Assembly (NCBI GenBank): GCA_934373235.1
Contig: CAKROW010000006.1
Location: 1 to 64,000, forward strand
Source: an uncultured Blautia sp.
GTDB taxonomy: Bacteria; Bacillota; Clostridia; Lachnospirales; Lachnospiraceae
Length of the DNA stretch: 64,000 bases
Direction: 5' to 3'
Position 1 is the stretch's first letter; each line of letters begins with the position of its first letter. The notes under the pieces were generated by a model. That model ran no database searches and was not told where the DNA came from. It was given only the letters and a program-made list of their open reading frames with translations. Positions 7,254 through 16,844 of the stretch are shown in pieces. The translations under genes were made by a program, and so were the position numbers.

Positions 7254-8585
7254 TTACGGCTCCAGTCTGTTCATATCACGTGGGAACAGGCAGGTTTCAC
7301 GGACATTTTCCTCACCAAGGAGCTGCATGGTCAGTCTCTCAAGGCCAATTCCAAGACCTCCGTGAGGCGGCATTCCATGTTTGAAGGTATCCAGATATTG
7401 CTCCATTCCCTCTGTATCCATGCCTCTTGCCGCGATCTTATCTGTAAGCATCTTATAGTCATGGATACGCTGTCCGCCTGTTGTCACTTCCAGGCCCTTG
7501 AACAGAAGGTCGAAACTTAAGGTGAATTTATCGTCTGCCGGATCATCCATTGCATAGAAAGGACGTTTCTTGGAGGGATAATGTGTGACAAATACAAAAT
7601 CTGCTCCATATTCTTCCTTGAAGTACCTGCCGATAAGAGCTTCTTCTTCCGGTTCCAGGTCATATGGGTTACGGATCTTACGGTTATATTTCTCTGCAAC
7701 CAGCTCTTTGGCCCTGTCAAAACGTACTGCCGGGATCTTCTCAACCTCCGGAAGCTGCACTTTAAGAACAGAAAGCTCATGCTGGTAATCTTTTTTCAGA
7801 AGTTCTACTGCATACTGGAGAAATCCGGTCTCCATCTCCATAATGTCTTCATAACTGTCAATATAACCCATCTCAAAATCAAGGCTTGTATACTCATTGA
7901 GATGACGTTTGGTATTGTGTTTCTCTGCACGGAATACAGGACCTGTCTCAAACACACGGTCAAAAACTCCCACCATCATCTGTTTGTAGAACTGAGGACT
8001 CTGTGCCAGGACTGCCGGTTTATGGAAGTAACTCAGCTTGAACAGGTTTGCTCCACCTTCTGCTCCCCTGGCTCCGATCTTCGGTGTATGGACCTCTGTA
8101 AATCCCTGCTCGTAGAGATAATCACGGAATGCCCTTACCAGCGCTTCCTGAATCTTGAATTTTGACCTTTCCTGTATATTTCTCAGGGAAATGGAACGGA
8201 AGTTAAGCTTTGCCTCAAGAGAAGTATTAAGTTTCCACTTGTCGATCGCCAGCGGAAGCGGCTCTGCAGGCGCAGAAAGGATCTCAACACCTGCGATACG
8301 AAGCTCTCTTCCATGTGGTGCCCTCTCCTCATCATGAAGTGTACCTGTAAGGCGGACACACATTGCTTCTTTCAGATCACGGATCGATACATTGGTTTTA
8401 TTTTCCTCAAGAACTGTCTGAAAAAGTCCTTCTTTTTTACGCAGGATCACAAAAGCAACATCTCCCATATTGCGGATGCTGTGGATCGCACCTTCCACAA
8501 CTGCTTCCTGATCTTTCATGCCCTCACTTAAAAGAGCAGCCCATTCACATTCTTTCTTTTTTATAGTTCCATCCATAAATTCCAT
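7254..8585 (-). CDS. aspS: Aspartyl-tRNA synthetase, archaeal type, probably non-discriminating
   Basis: Class IIb synthetase, about 443 aa, much shorter than the ~590-aa bacterial AspRS and without its insertion domain. An N-terminal OB-fold anticodon domain (about 25-105) is followed by the catalytic core with motif 2 FRAEKHNTKRHLNEY, the TTGGQRIHDY segment and motif 3 GLGIGLERLTMQ. The OB domain has His (AIHSIR) where discriminating archaeal enzymes have Trp, suggesting it also charges tRNA(Asn). gatCAB directly downstream would amidate that product. GGAGG 8 nt before the ATG sets the start, against a slightly longer TTG reading. Confidence 0.9.
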   Translation of the reverse strand: MEFMDGTIKKKECEWAALLSEGMKDQEAVVEGAIHSIRNMGDVAFVILRKKEGLFQTVLEENKTNVSIRDLKEAMCVRLTGTLHDEERAPHGRELRIAGVEILSAPAEPLPLAIDKWKLNTSLEAKLNFRSISLRNIQERSKFKIQEALVRAFRDYLYEQGFTEVHTPKIGARGAEGGANLFKLSYFHKPAVLAQSPQFYKQMMVGVFDRVFETGPVFRAEKHNTKRHLNEYTSLDFEMGYIDSYEDIMEMETGFLQYAVELLKKDYQHELSVLKVQLPEVEKIPAVRFDRAKELVAEKYNRKIRNPYDLEPEEEALIGRYFKEEYGADFVFVTHYPSKKRPFYAMDDPADDKFTLSFDLLFKGLEVTTGGQRIHDYKMLTDKIAARGMDTEGMEQYLDTFKHGMPPHGGLGIGLERLTMQLLGEENVRETCLFPRDMNRLEP

Positions 8586-8619
8586 TTCCTCATCCTCCAA
8601 ATCCTGTTGGTATAATGAA

Positions 8620-8660
8620 TCCGAAAATCCCGGAATACATTTCTTGGTATTCCAGGATCC
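8620..8660 (-). terminator. Hairpin between the ANTAR gene and aspS
   Basis: Leftward ATCCTGGAATAC pairs with GTATTCCGGGAT (8627-8658) and is followed by TTTTC. It fits a terminator or attenuator separating the glnA-ANTAR unit from aspS. Confidence 0.65.
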
Positions 8661-8664
8661 TGAT

Positions 8665-9219
8665 TTATACTGAATCGTATAATAACATCAAAACCATCTG
8701 GGCTGTTTCCACCATATTGGTGCCTGAATCCATACTGCATTTCTGAATATAGCGGTATGCATCCTCCTCGCTTAAATGGTTTCTTTCCATCAAAAGCATC
8801 TTTGCATTTGAGATGTAGTTCTGTTCCTTCCAGCTTCTTGGTTTGGGTTTCTTTCTGTTCTTTTTCCACCTTCGCTCAAGCTGGGTCAGCATCATGCTTA
8901 CGGTGTTGACCAGATCTGATACCTTAAGGGGCATTGCCACACAGAGAACAGAAGACGGTGCCTCACTGATCACACTCTGGGAACCCATAAGCAGAAGATC
9001 AAAATATTCCGGCTTATATTCCAGAAGATCCCGGTAATACATATCCTTCATATGATATCCACAGACCAGGATCCCTCCATCCAGCTCTGACATGCTGGCA
9101 AGAGCGTTGGCACCTGTATTACATACCGCTGCTACCGAAAAGCCATATCGGTTCAGAACAGTACGGATCTTCTTTGCGTCTTCTATTTTAGGTAGTACGA
9201 TCACAATACTTGTATTCAT
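8665..9219 (-). CDS. ANTAR-domain RNA-binding regulator with a degenerate receiver
   Basis: About 184 aa. The N-terminal ~115 residues resemble a response-regulator receiver, but the stretch where the phospho-acceptor Asp should sit reads GGILVCGYHM, so it is probably not phosphorylated normally. The C-terminus (about 125-180) is an ANTAR module, the class that binds nascent RNA to prevent termination. It follows glnA by 74 nt on the same strand; ANTAR proteins in Clostridia often control nitrogen genes, so leaders at glnA, glnN and amt are candidate targets. The start is uncertain: MNTSIVIV behind GGCGG is preferred, with an ATG 21 nt upstream as alternative. Confidence 0.85.
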   Translation of the reverse strand: MNTSIVIVLPKIEDAKKIRTVLNRYGFSVAAVCNTGANALASMSELDGGILVCGYHMKDMYYRDLLEYKPEYFDLLLMGSQSVISEAPSSVLCVAMPLKVSDLVNTVSMMLTQLERRWKKNRKKPKPRSWKEQNYISNAKMLLMERNHLSEEDAYRYIQKCSMDSGTNMVETAQMVLMLLYDSV

Positions 9220-9293
9220 ATAGCCGCCACTCTCTTTCATCCCTGATGCCTGTACCTGTTTTGACCAAACGGACTGCCTGATCTGCTGTCCTG

Positions 9294-10616
9294 TCAGATC
9301 CGATACAGATATTCCTCAATCTCCCAGTCGGAAATCTCTCTGGAATACCGAAGCCATTCTTTTCTCTTTGCATCTGCATACTTTTTGCAGAAATCCTTTC
9401 CAAGGATTTCCTTCATCCAGTCGCTCTTCTCAAAGATCTCAATAGCTTCTCTTAAATTTTCCGGCAGATTCTCTGAACCGGTTTCCTTCACATCTGTCTT
9501 TGCAGAAGAACAGTTGGAAGCCTTTTCAGGAGAAATCTTCTTATTGATCCCGTCAATTCCTGCTGCCAGACATACTGCAAACACAAGGTAGGGGTTGGAC
9601 GCTGCATCCGGGCTTCTCAGCTCGATCCTGGTATCGTCTCCGTTTACCCTCGGAATCCTTACCAGGGAATTCTGATTGTTCTTTGTCCAGGTAAGCTCTG
9701 TAGGAGCATCATACCCGGGCACAAGACGCTTGTAGGAGTTCACAAGAGGGTTTGTGATCAACGCCATCTCCCTGCTGTGTGCAAGAAGACCTCCTATAAA
9801 ATAGTAAGCTTCCTGGCTGAGCTCCCGGGGCTTCTCCGGATCCACAAAAATATTTTTTCCGTTTTTAAACAGGGAAAAATGTATATGCATGGCAGATCCG
9901 TTAACCTCTTTTCTGGGCTTCGGCATAAACGTAGCATGAAGTCCATGTCTTTTTGCCACGGTTCTTACCGCCATCTTAAATGTAACCATATTATCTGCCA
10001 TTTTGCGGATTTCTCCATAATGAAGAGAAATCTCGTGCTGTGCAGGTGCTGTCTCATGGTGGGAAGATTCCACCTCAAATCCCATTTCCTCCAGAGTCAG
10101 TACCATATCACGTCTTGCATTTTCTCCAAGATCCACAGGGCTGATATCCAGATATCCCGCTTTTTCATGTGTCAGGGTAGTTGGCATTCCGTTATCATCT
10201 ATATGAAAAAGAAAGAATTCACATTCCGGATCCACATAACAGGTATAGCCTTCTTCCTCTGCCCTGTCTGCCACCTTCCCAAGAATATACCTGGAGCTCA
10301 TCTTATGCTCCTCGCCGTCAGCTTTACGGATATCACAGATAAGACGCGCTACCTTTCCCTGCTGCGGTCTCCACGGAAGAATGGAAAAAGTATCATAATC
10401 CGGATAAAGCACCAGATCCGGTTCCTCCTCCTCAACAATTCCCGCAATATATGAACCATAGATCACACACTGATTGTCCAGAGCTCTCGGAAGCTCCCTT
10501 GCCGTGATCGCAATATTTTTTAATGTTCCGAACATATCGGTAAACTGGAGGCGGATGAACTCGACATCTTCCTCTTCTGCCATCTGAAGAATCTCGTCTC
10601 TTGTATAATTCCCCAT
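9294..10616 (-). CDS. glnA: Glutamine synthetase, type I
   Basis: GS type I of 440 aa, making glutamine from glutamate, ammonia and ATP. Family motifs include FTDMFGTLKN near the N-terminus, the ATP-site KPRKEVNGSAMHIHFS and the glutamate-binding loop RIPRVNGDDTRIELRSPD. The adenylylation Tyr motif of enterobacterial enzymes is not visible (the region reads SSAKTDVKETGSENLP), so control is probably by feedback and transcription. A perfect promoter with an immediate terminator hairpin precedes it (10699-10789). The ANTAR gene follows. A second, unrelated synthetase (glnN) is 10 kb away. Confidence 0.95.
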   Translation of the reverse strand: MGNYTRDEILQMAEEEDVEFIRLQFTDMFGTLKNIAITARELPRALDNQCVIYGSYIAGIVEEEEPDLVLYPDYDTFSILPWRPQQGKVARLICDIRKADGEEHKMSSRYILGKVADRAEEEGYTCYVDPECEFFLFHIDDNGMPTTLTHEKAGYLDISPVDLGENARRDMVLTLEEMGFEVESSHHETAPAQHEISLHYGEIRKMADNMVTFKMAVRTVAKRHGLHATFMPKPRKEVNGSAMHIHFSLFKNGKNIFVDPEKPRELSQEAYYFIGGLLAHSREMALITNPLVNSYKRLVPGYDAPTELTWTKNNQNSLVRIPRVNGDDTRIELRSPDAASNPYLVFAVCLAAGIDGINKKISPEKASNCSSAKTDVKETGSENLPENLREAIEIFEKSDWMKEILGKDFCKKYADAKRKEWLRYSREISDWEIEEYLYRI

Positions 10617-10698
10617 ATCAATCTCTCCTTAATCATATCCGACTCCTCTGCCGAGCCCGATACACCAGTTATTTTCTGCAATAAATATAGATAAATGT

Positions 10699-10748
10699 AA
10701 AAAAAGAGCGCACTTCTAAGAGTCTTCACCCTTAAAAGAACGCCCTTG
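10699..10748 (-). terminator. Promoter-proximal terminator in the glnA leader
   Basis: Leftward hairpin of 18 paired positions with one mismatch (10706-10745), loop GAAG, followed by seven T's. Its 5' arm opens with CAAGGGCG, 12 nt after the -10 box. Transcripts should end here unless antiterminated. No alternative antiterminator pairing fits upstream, because fewer than ten nt precede the hairpin. Confidence 0.85.
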
Positions 10749-10760
10749 TTCATGGAGGTT

Positions 10761-10789
10761 ATTATAGCAACCCGTCTTTTCTTTGTCAA
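10761..10789 (-). promoter_or_regulatory. Promoter of glnA
   Basis: Perfect consensus on the minus strand: TTGACA (10784-10789), 17-nt spacer, TATAAT (10761-10766). It starts 7 nt after the gltD stop, so glnA can be read from here or by run-through from pyrG-gltBD. Confidence 0.9.
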
Positions 10790-10796
10790 CAGTTTT

Positions 10797-12281
10797 TTAG
10801 AGGTATGAATATCCCATCAAAGACTCATCGACTGCTTTGGCTGCTTCACGACCTTCATGAATGGCCCACACAACAAGAGACTGGCCACGGTGCACATCAC
10901 CTGTGGCAAATACCCGGTCTACGCTGGTTGCATACTCCCCTGGTTTTGTCTCTATATTGGTTCTTCCGTTTATTGCTACATGAAATGCATCGGTCACATA
11001 TTTCTGGCTTCCGAGAAATCCTGCCGCGATAAGTACCACATCTGCAGGAATGATCTCCTCTGTTCCCTCAACCGGCACCATCATGAAACGGCCTGTTTTT
11101 TCATCCTTCTGGCTTTTCAGTTTCACGATCTTTGCCTTGCAGACATTTCCTTTTTTATCCTTGATAAATTCGGTAACTGTTGTCTGGTAGATTCGCGGAT
11201 CATGACCGAATACTGCGATAGCCTCTTCCTGGCCGTAATCGGTTTTCAGGACCTTCGGCCACTCAGGCCATGGATTGGAAGGAAGTCTGTCTACCGGAGG
11301 CTTTGGCATCATCTCAAGCTGTGTCACTGATTTTGCACCAAGCCGGATGGAGGTTCCCACACAGTCATTACCTGTATCACCACCACCAATGACCAGAACA
11401 TTTTTGCCTTTTGCAAGCTCATATGGGAATTTTGCAAAATCACTGTCAAGAAGGCTCTTTGTCACTTTTCCAAGAAAATCAACTGCAAAATAGATTCCCT
11501 TTGCATCTCTTCCCGGAACCTTGATATCTCTCGGGTTGGAAGCCCCGCAGGCAAGGATCACACGGTCATAATCTTTAAGGAGCTGCTCTGCCGTGATATC
11601 CACACCTACATTAATATTTGTGACAAACTTAACTCCCTCTTCTTCCATCAGCTTTAATCTTCTGTCGATCACAGATTTTTCAAGCTTCATATTGGGGATA
11701 CCATAGCGGAGAAGTCCTCCGATCCGGTCATTTCTCTCATATACTGTTACGCTGTGGCCTCTCCGGTTTAACTGCTGTGCAGCCGCCAGCCCGGACGGAC
11801 CGCTTCCCACAACTGCGATTGTCTTCCCTGTACGGACAGATGGGATCTGAGGTTTTACCCAGCCATTTGCATATGCAGTTTCTATGATGGCTTTCTCATT
11901 TTCCTTGGTGCTTACCGGTTCTCCGTTGATGTTGCAGGTACATGCAGCTTCGCAAAGTGCCGGGCATACTCTAGAAGTAAACTCCGGAAAACTGTGCGTT
12001 TTGTTGAGACGTAAGAACGCCTGTTTCCAGTTTCCTGTATATACAAGATCGTTGGTCTCAGGAACCAGGTTATGCAGTGGACAGCCGGATGCCATTCCAC
12101 CGATCATCATTCCTGCCTGGCAGAAAGGGACGCCGCAGGCCATGCAGCGTGCTCCCTGAAGTTTCTGTTTTTCTTTATTTAACGGAATACGAAATTCATT
12201 AAAATTCTGTATACGTTCCTTTGGCGGCAGAACCTTCGCCGTCTCTCTCTCATAATCTAAAAATCCTGTTGGCTTTCCCAT
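10797..12281 (-). CDS. gltD: Glutamate synthase (NADPH) small subunit
   Basis: GltD of 494 aa. It feeds electrons from NAD(P)H through FAD and Fe-S centres to GltB. The N-terminal Cys sets are visible (ARCMACGVPFCQAG and SGCPLHN, then CPALCEAACTCN), followed by the FAD Rossmann motif VVGSGPSGLAAAQ and the nucleotide motif VIGGGDTGND. The C-terminal FATGDVHRGQSLVVWAI segment is standard. It lies 13 nt after gltB, so the two are co-expressed. Confidence 0.95.
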   Translation of the reverse strand: MGKPTGFLDYERETAKVLPPKERIQNFNEFRIPLNKEKQKLQGARCMACGVPFCQAGMMIGGMASGCPLHNLVPETNDLVYTGNWKQAFLRLNKTHSFPEFTSRVCPALCEAACTCNINGEPVSTKENEKAIIETAYANGWVKPQIPSVRTGKTIAVVGSGPSGLAAAQQLNRRGHSVTVYERNDRIGGLLRYGIPNMKLEKSVIDRRLKLMEEEGVKFVTNINVGVDITAEQLLKDYDRVILACGASNPRDIKVPGRDAKGIYFAVDFLGKVTKSLLDSDFAKFPYELAKGKNVLVIGGGDTGNDCVGTSIRLGAKSVTQLEMMPKPPVDRLPSNPWPEWPKVLKTDYGQEEAIAVFGHDPRIYQTTVTEFIKDKKGNVCKAKIVKLKSQKDEKTGRFMMVPVEGTEEIIPADVVLIAAGFLGSQKYVTDAFHVAINGRTNIETKPGEYATSVDRVFATGDVHRGQSLVVWAIHEGREAAKAVDESLMGYSYL

Positions 12282-12294
12282 TTCCTCATCCTCC

Positions 12295-15200
12295 TTAATG
12301 TTTCACGCCGATGCTCTCATAGAAAGCTTCCATCTGTGCCTGTTCACTGGTAAGACCCTTCTCTTCAAGCTTTGCACTTAAGGTAATCATACGTTTATAC
12401 TCATCCGGGATGAGTTTCTTAAAGTGAGGCAGGTAGGAATCAAAGTCAGCCAGCACTTTCTTACCAATCCGGGAGCCTGTAGCCTCCACATGAGCTTCAA
12501 TAAGATCACGAAGCTCCTTCTTGTCATATTTATTATCCACTTTTTCAATGGAGATCATTGCCTTGTTCAGGTTTTTGTAAAGCACATTATCAACATCAAG
12601 AACATATGCGATACCGCCGCTCATACCTGCTGCAAAGTTCTTTCCGGTTTTTCCAAGAACTACTACACGTCCACCGGTCATGTACTCGCAGCCATGCTCG
12701 CCGACACCTTCAACAACCGCAACCGCACCGGAGTTACGGACTGCAAAACGCTCACCTGCAACACCGTTGATAAATGCGGTTCCGCTGGTTGCTCCATAAA
12801 GAGCCACGTTACCTACGATAATGTTTTCTTCTGCCTTGTATGCAGCGTTCTCCGGAACTTTGACAATCAGCTTACCGCCGGAAAGTCCTTTTCCAAAGTA
12901 GTCATTACTGTCGCCTGTAAGCTTCAGGGTAAGACCTTTCGGGATAAAAGCTCCAAAACTCTGTCCGCCGGCTCCCTTACAGTTTACAACGATGGTATCT
13001 TCCGGAAGTCCGTTTTTGTTCTGTCTTGTGATCTCCGATCCAAGGATGGTACCAAAAGCACGGTCTGTGTTTGTAACTTCCACATCAACCTGCACTTTCT
13101 CCCCTTTCTGGATTGCCGGTGCACATTTCTTAAGAAGAACTTTTTCATCCAGAGTCTTTTCAAGACCAAAGTTATAAACAGCTTTCGGATCAAATGTAAC
13201 TTTTCCTTTGCCTGCATAAGGATTATTGAGGATCGCACTTAAATCAACTTTTCCTTTATGCGGTTCCTCCACGCTGTCATTTACGTAGAGAAGATCTGTA
13301 CGTCCAACCATCTCGTCAATAGTTGCAACACCCAGACGGGCCATATATTCCCTCAGCTCCTGTGCAATGAACTTCATAAAGTTCTCCACATATTCCGGTT
13401 TTCCGCGGAATCTCTTACGAAGCTCCGGATTCTGTGTGGCAACACCTACAGGACAGGTATCCAGGTTGCAGACACGCATCATCACACAGCCCATAGTTAC
13501 CAGCGGAGCTGTGGCAAAACCAAACTCCTCTGCTCCGAGAAGTGCTGCGATAGCTACATCACGGCCGCTCATCAGCTTACCATCTGTCTCTATGCGGACA
13601 CGGTTACGAAGTCCGTTCATGATCAGGGTCTGATGTGTCTCTGCAAGTCCAAGCTCCCACGGAAGTCCTGCATTATGGATAGAACTTCTCGGTGCAGCAC
13701 CGGTACCTCCGTCATAACCGGAAATCAGTACTGTCTGTGCTCCTGCCTTTGCAACACCTGCTGCAACTGTACCTACACCGGCTTCAGAAACAAGCTTAAC
13801 GGAAATATCTGCATATTTGTTTGCATTTTTCAGGTCGTAAATAAGCTCTGCCAGATCCTCAATGGAGTAGATATCATGATGCGGCGGCGGAGAGATCAGG
13901 CTGACACCTGGTGTGGAATGACGAGTCTTCGCGATCCACGGATAAACCTTCTTTGCCGGAAGATGTCCACCTTCACCTGGCTTTGCACCCTGTGCCATCT
14001 TGATCTGGATCTCTCTTGCAGATACCAGGTAGCGGCTGGTCACGCCGAAACGTCCACTGGCAACCTGTTTGATAGCAGAACAGCGGTCATTATCTGTTCC
14101 CGCGGAATCCAGACGTTCATTGCTCTCACCACCCTCACCTGTATTGGACTTTCCATGGAGATGGTTCATTGCAACGGCCAGTGTCTCATGGGCTTCCTGG
14201 GAAATGGAACCATAGGACATGGCGCCTGTCTTAAATCGTTTCACAATATCCTCAACACTTTCCACCTGATCCAGAGAAAGTGGTTCTTTTGCATATTTAA
14301 AATCAAGAAGTCCTCTTAAATTGCCGTGGCCTTCTTCATCCACAAGCTTTGTATACTCCTTAAACATCTCGTAGCTGCCCTCTTTTGTGGACTGCTGAAG
14401 AAGATGAATGGTACGTGGATTATATTTATGTTCCTCACCCTGGCTTCTCATTTTGTGTGCGCCTACACTGTCAAGAGTAAGGTCTGTGGCAAGTCCCAGC
14501 GGATCAAATGCCTCTGAGTGGAGCTTTTCCACATTGTCCTCGATATCTTCCAGTGTGATTCCGCCTACACGACTTACAGTTCCTGTAAAGTAACGGTCGA
14601 TCACATCCTGGGAGATTCCGATAGCCTCAAAAATCTGAGATCCCTGATAGGACTGGATGGTGGAAATACCCATCTTGGAAGCGATCTTTACAATACCGCT
14701 GATCACCGCATGGTTGTAATCATCCACTGCTGCATAATAATCCTTATCAAGCATATGGTTGTCAATCAGCTCATGGATGGTATCCAGTGCAAGATAGGGG
14801 TTCACCGCGCTTGCTCCATAACCCAGAAGTGTTGCAAAGTGATGTACCTCTCTTGGCTCACCAGATTCCAGGATCAGGGCAAGGGATGTACTCTTCTTTG
14901 TTTTTACAAGGTGCTGATGTACTGCGGAAACAGCCAGCAGTGACGGAATCGGCATATGGTTTTCATCCACTCCCCGGTCGGAAAGAACAATGATATTCAC
15001 ACCTTCACGGAAGGCCTTGTCAACCTCTACGAACAGACGGTCAATAGCACGCTCAAGTTTTGTACTCTTATAATAAAGAGTGGAGATGGTCACAACTTTG
15101 AAGCCCTCTTTTTTCATGCTTTTGATCTTCATCATGTCGGTATTTGTCAGGATCGGATTGTTGATCTTCAGTACCTGGCAGTTTTCCGGCTTCTGGATCA

Positions 15201-16839
15201 GAAGATTTCCGTCTTTTCCCACATATACACTTGTGGAAGTAACGATCTCCTCACGGATGGCGTCAATAGGCGGATTTGTAACCTGGGCAAAAAGCTGCTT
15301 GAAGTAATCAAACAGAGGATTATTCTGTTTTGAAAATACAGCAAGAGGTGTATCATGTCCCATAGCCCCGATACTCTCTGCTCCGTTTAATGCCATGTTG
15401 CGGATAGAGGTACGGTACTGCTCATAAGTATATCCGAATGCTTTCTGAAGACGCGCTCTTTCTTCAGGTGTGTACTCGATCACACGCTGATTTGGAATTT
15501 TGATATCTTTAAGCTGCACAAGATTGCTGTCCAGCCATTCACCATATGGCTGTTTTTTTGCATATTTTTCTTTCAGTTCATTATCATCGATCACACATCC
15601 CTTTACTGTATCGACCAGAAGCATTTTTCCAGGGTGAAGGCGCTCTTTTAATACGATCTTCTCCTCATCTACCGGAAGGACACCAACCTCCGAGGAAAGG
15701 ATCATGTAGCCGTCGGATGTGATATAATATCTTGAAGGACGAAGACCGTTTCTGTCAAGAACAGCTCCCATCACATCACCATCTGAAAACAGGATAGATG
15801 CGGGACCGTCCCATGGCTCCATCATGGTTGCATAATACTGATAGAAATCACGTTTTTCCTGGGAAATGGTATCATTGTTTGCCCACGGCTCCGGAATGGT
15901 GATCATTACTGCAAGAGGAAGATCCATTCCGCTCATAACCAGAAATTCCAGTGTGTTATCAAGCATTGCAGAGTCAGAACCGTTACGGTTTACTACCGGA
16001 AGGACTTTATGAAGCTCGTCTTTCAGGTACGGAGAGTCCATATTCTCCTCACGGGCAAGCATCTTATCCGCATTTCCACGGATGGTATTGATCTCACCGT
16101 TATGTACAATAAAACGGTTGGGGTGTGCTCTCTCCCAGCTCGGGTTTGTGTTTGTACTGAAACGGGAATGTACCACTGCAATAGCAGATTCATAATCCGG
16201 ACTCTGCAGATCTCCGAAAAAAGTACGGAGCTGGCCAACCAGGAACATACCTTTGTAAACGATAGTACGGCTGCTCATGGAAACCACATAGGTGTTGTCA
16301 TTACTCTGTTCAAACTCACGGCGGGCAATATAAAGCATACGGTCAAACGGAAGGCCTTTTTCCACATCCTCCGGCTTTTTGATAAATGCCTGCACGATGC
16401 ACGGCATACACTCTCTTGCCTTATGTCCGAGAACCTCCGGGAAAACAGGCACTGTACGCCATCCAAGAAGCTCCAGTCCTTCTTTTTCCACGATGATCTC
16501 GAACATCTTCTTTGCCTGGGCACGTTTGATCTCATGCTGCGGAAAAAAGAGCTGAGCCACACCATACTCTCTCTCACCGCCAATATCAAATCCCTCTTTT
16601 CTACAGACTTTTTTGAAGAATTTATGAGAGATCTGAAGAAGGATACCTACACCGTCACCGGTTTTCCCCTCGGCATCCTTACCTGCACGATGCTCCAGAT
16701 TTTCCACGATCTTCAATGCATTTGCAACTGTATCATGGGTTTTCTTTCCTTTTATATTTACAACTGCTCCGATACCGCAGTTGTCATGTTCAAACTGTGG
16801 CCGGTAAAGTCCCTGCTGTTCCTTTGTCACTTCGTTCAT
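12295..16839 (-). CDS. gltB: Glutamate synthase large subunit
   Basis: GltB of about 1514 aa, full length, converting glutamine plus 2-oxoglutarate to two glutamates. A short propeptide precedes the class II amidotransferase nucleophile Cys in HDNCGIGAVV. The central and FMN synthase domains follow (GGTGAAPRSSI is the FMN phosphate region). The 3Fe-4S cysteines have C-x5-C-x4-C spacing in CVMMRVCNLDTC. The C-terminus is the GXGXG beta-helix. An ATG 9 nt further upstream overlaps the pyrG stop as ATGA; the ATG used here is better spaced from AGGAAAGG. Coupled to pyrG and gltD. Confidence 0.95.
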   Translation of the reverse strand: MNEVTKEQQGLYRPQFEHDNCGIGAVVNIKGKKTHDTVANALKIVENLEHRAGKDAEGKTGDGVGILLQISHKFFKKVCRKEGFDIGGEREYGVAQLFFPQHEIKRAQAKKMFEIIVEKEGLELLGWRTVPVFPEVLGHKARECMPCIVQAFIKKPEDVEKGLPFDRMLYIARREFEQSNDNTYVVSMSSRTIVYKGMFLVGQLRTFFGDLQSPDYESAIAVVHSRFSTNTNPSWERAHPNRFIVHNGEINTIRGNADKMLAREENMDSPYLKDELHKVLPVVNRNGSDSAMLDNTLEFLVMSGMDLPLAVMITIPEPWANNDTISQEKRDFYQYYATMMEPWDGPASILFSDGDVMGAVLDRNGLRPSRYYITSDGYMILSSEVGVLPVDEEKIVLKERLHPGKMLLVDTVKGCVIDDNELKEKYAKKQPYGEWLDSNLVQLKDIKIPNQRVIEYTPEERARLQKAFGYTYEQYRTSIRNMALNGAESIGAMGHDTPLAVFSKQNNPLFDYFKQLFAQVTNPPIDAIREEIVTSTSVYVGKDGNLLIQKPENCQVLKINNPILTNTDMMKIKSMKKEGFKVVTISTLYYKSTKLERAIDRLFVEVDKAFREGVNIIVLSDRGVDENHMPIPSLLAVSAVHQHLVKTKKSTSLALILESGEPREVHHFATLLGYGASAVNPYLALDTIHELIDNHMLDKDYYAAVDDYNHAVISGIVKIASKMGISTIQSYQGSQIFEAIGISQDVIDRYFTGTVSRVGGITLEDIEDNVEKLHSEAFDPLGLATDLTLDSVGAHKMRSQGEEHKYNPRTIHLLQQSTKEGSYEMFKEYTKLVDEEGHGNLRGLLDFKYAKEPLSLDQVESVEDIVKRFKTGAMSYGSISQEAHETLAVAMNHLHGKSNTGEGGESNERLDSAGTDNDRCSAIKQVASGRFGVTSRYLVSAREIQIKMAQGAKPGEGGHLPAKKVYPWIAKTRHSTPGVSLISPPPHHDIYSIEDLAELIYDLKNANKYADISVKLVSEAGVGTVAAGVAKAGAQTVLISGYDGGTGAAPRSSIHNAGLPWELGLAETHQTLIMNGLRNRVRIETDGKLMSGRDVAIAALLGAEEFGFATAPLVTMGCVMMRVCNLDTCPVGVATQNPELRKRFRGKPEYVENFMKFIAQELREYMARLGVATIDEMVGRTDLLYVNDSVEEPHKGKVDLSAILNNPYAGKGKVTFDPKAVYNFGLEKTLDEKVLLKKCAPAIQKGEKVQVDVEVTNTDRAFGTILGSEITRQNKNGLPEDTIVVNCKGAGGQSFGAFIPKGLTLKLTGDSNDYFGKGLSGGKLIVKVPENAAYKAEENIIVGNVALYGATSGTAFINGVAGERFAVRNSGAVAVVEGVGEHGCEYMTGGRVVVLGKTGKNFAAGMSGGIAYVLDVDNVLYKNLNKAMISIEKVDNKYDKKELRDLIEAHVEATGSRIGKKVLADFDSYLPHFKKLIPDEYKRMITLSAKLEEKGLTSEQAQMEAFYESIGVKH

Positions 16840-16844
16840 TTCTC

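Noticed and set aside
10620..10760. Classical ANTAR tandem-hexaloop target in the glnA leader
   Set aside because: Only one long hairpin with a four-base loop is present; the second hairpin and the A..G.. hexaloops are not seen.
13258..14319. 353-codon plus-strand frame inside gltB
   Set aside because: Cys- and His-rich antisense shadow of a well conserved gene; no start signal.
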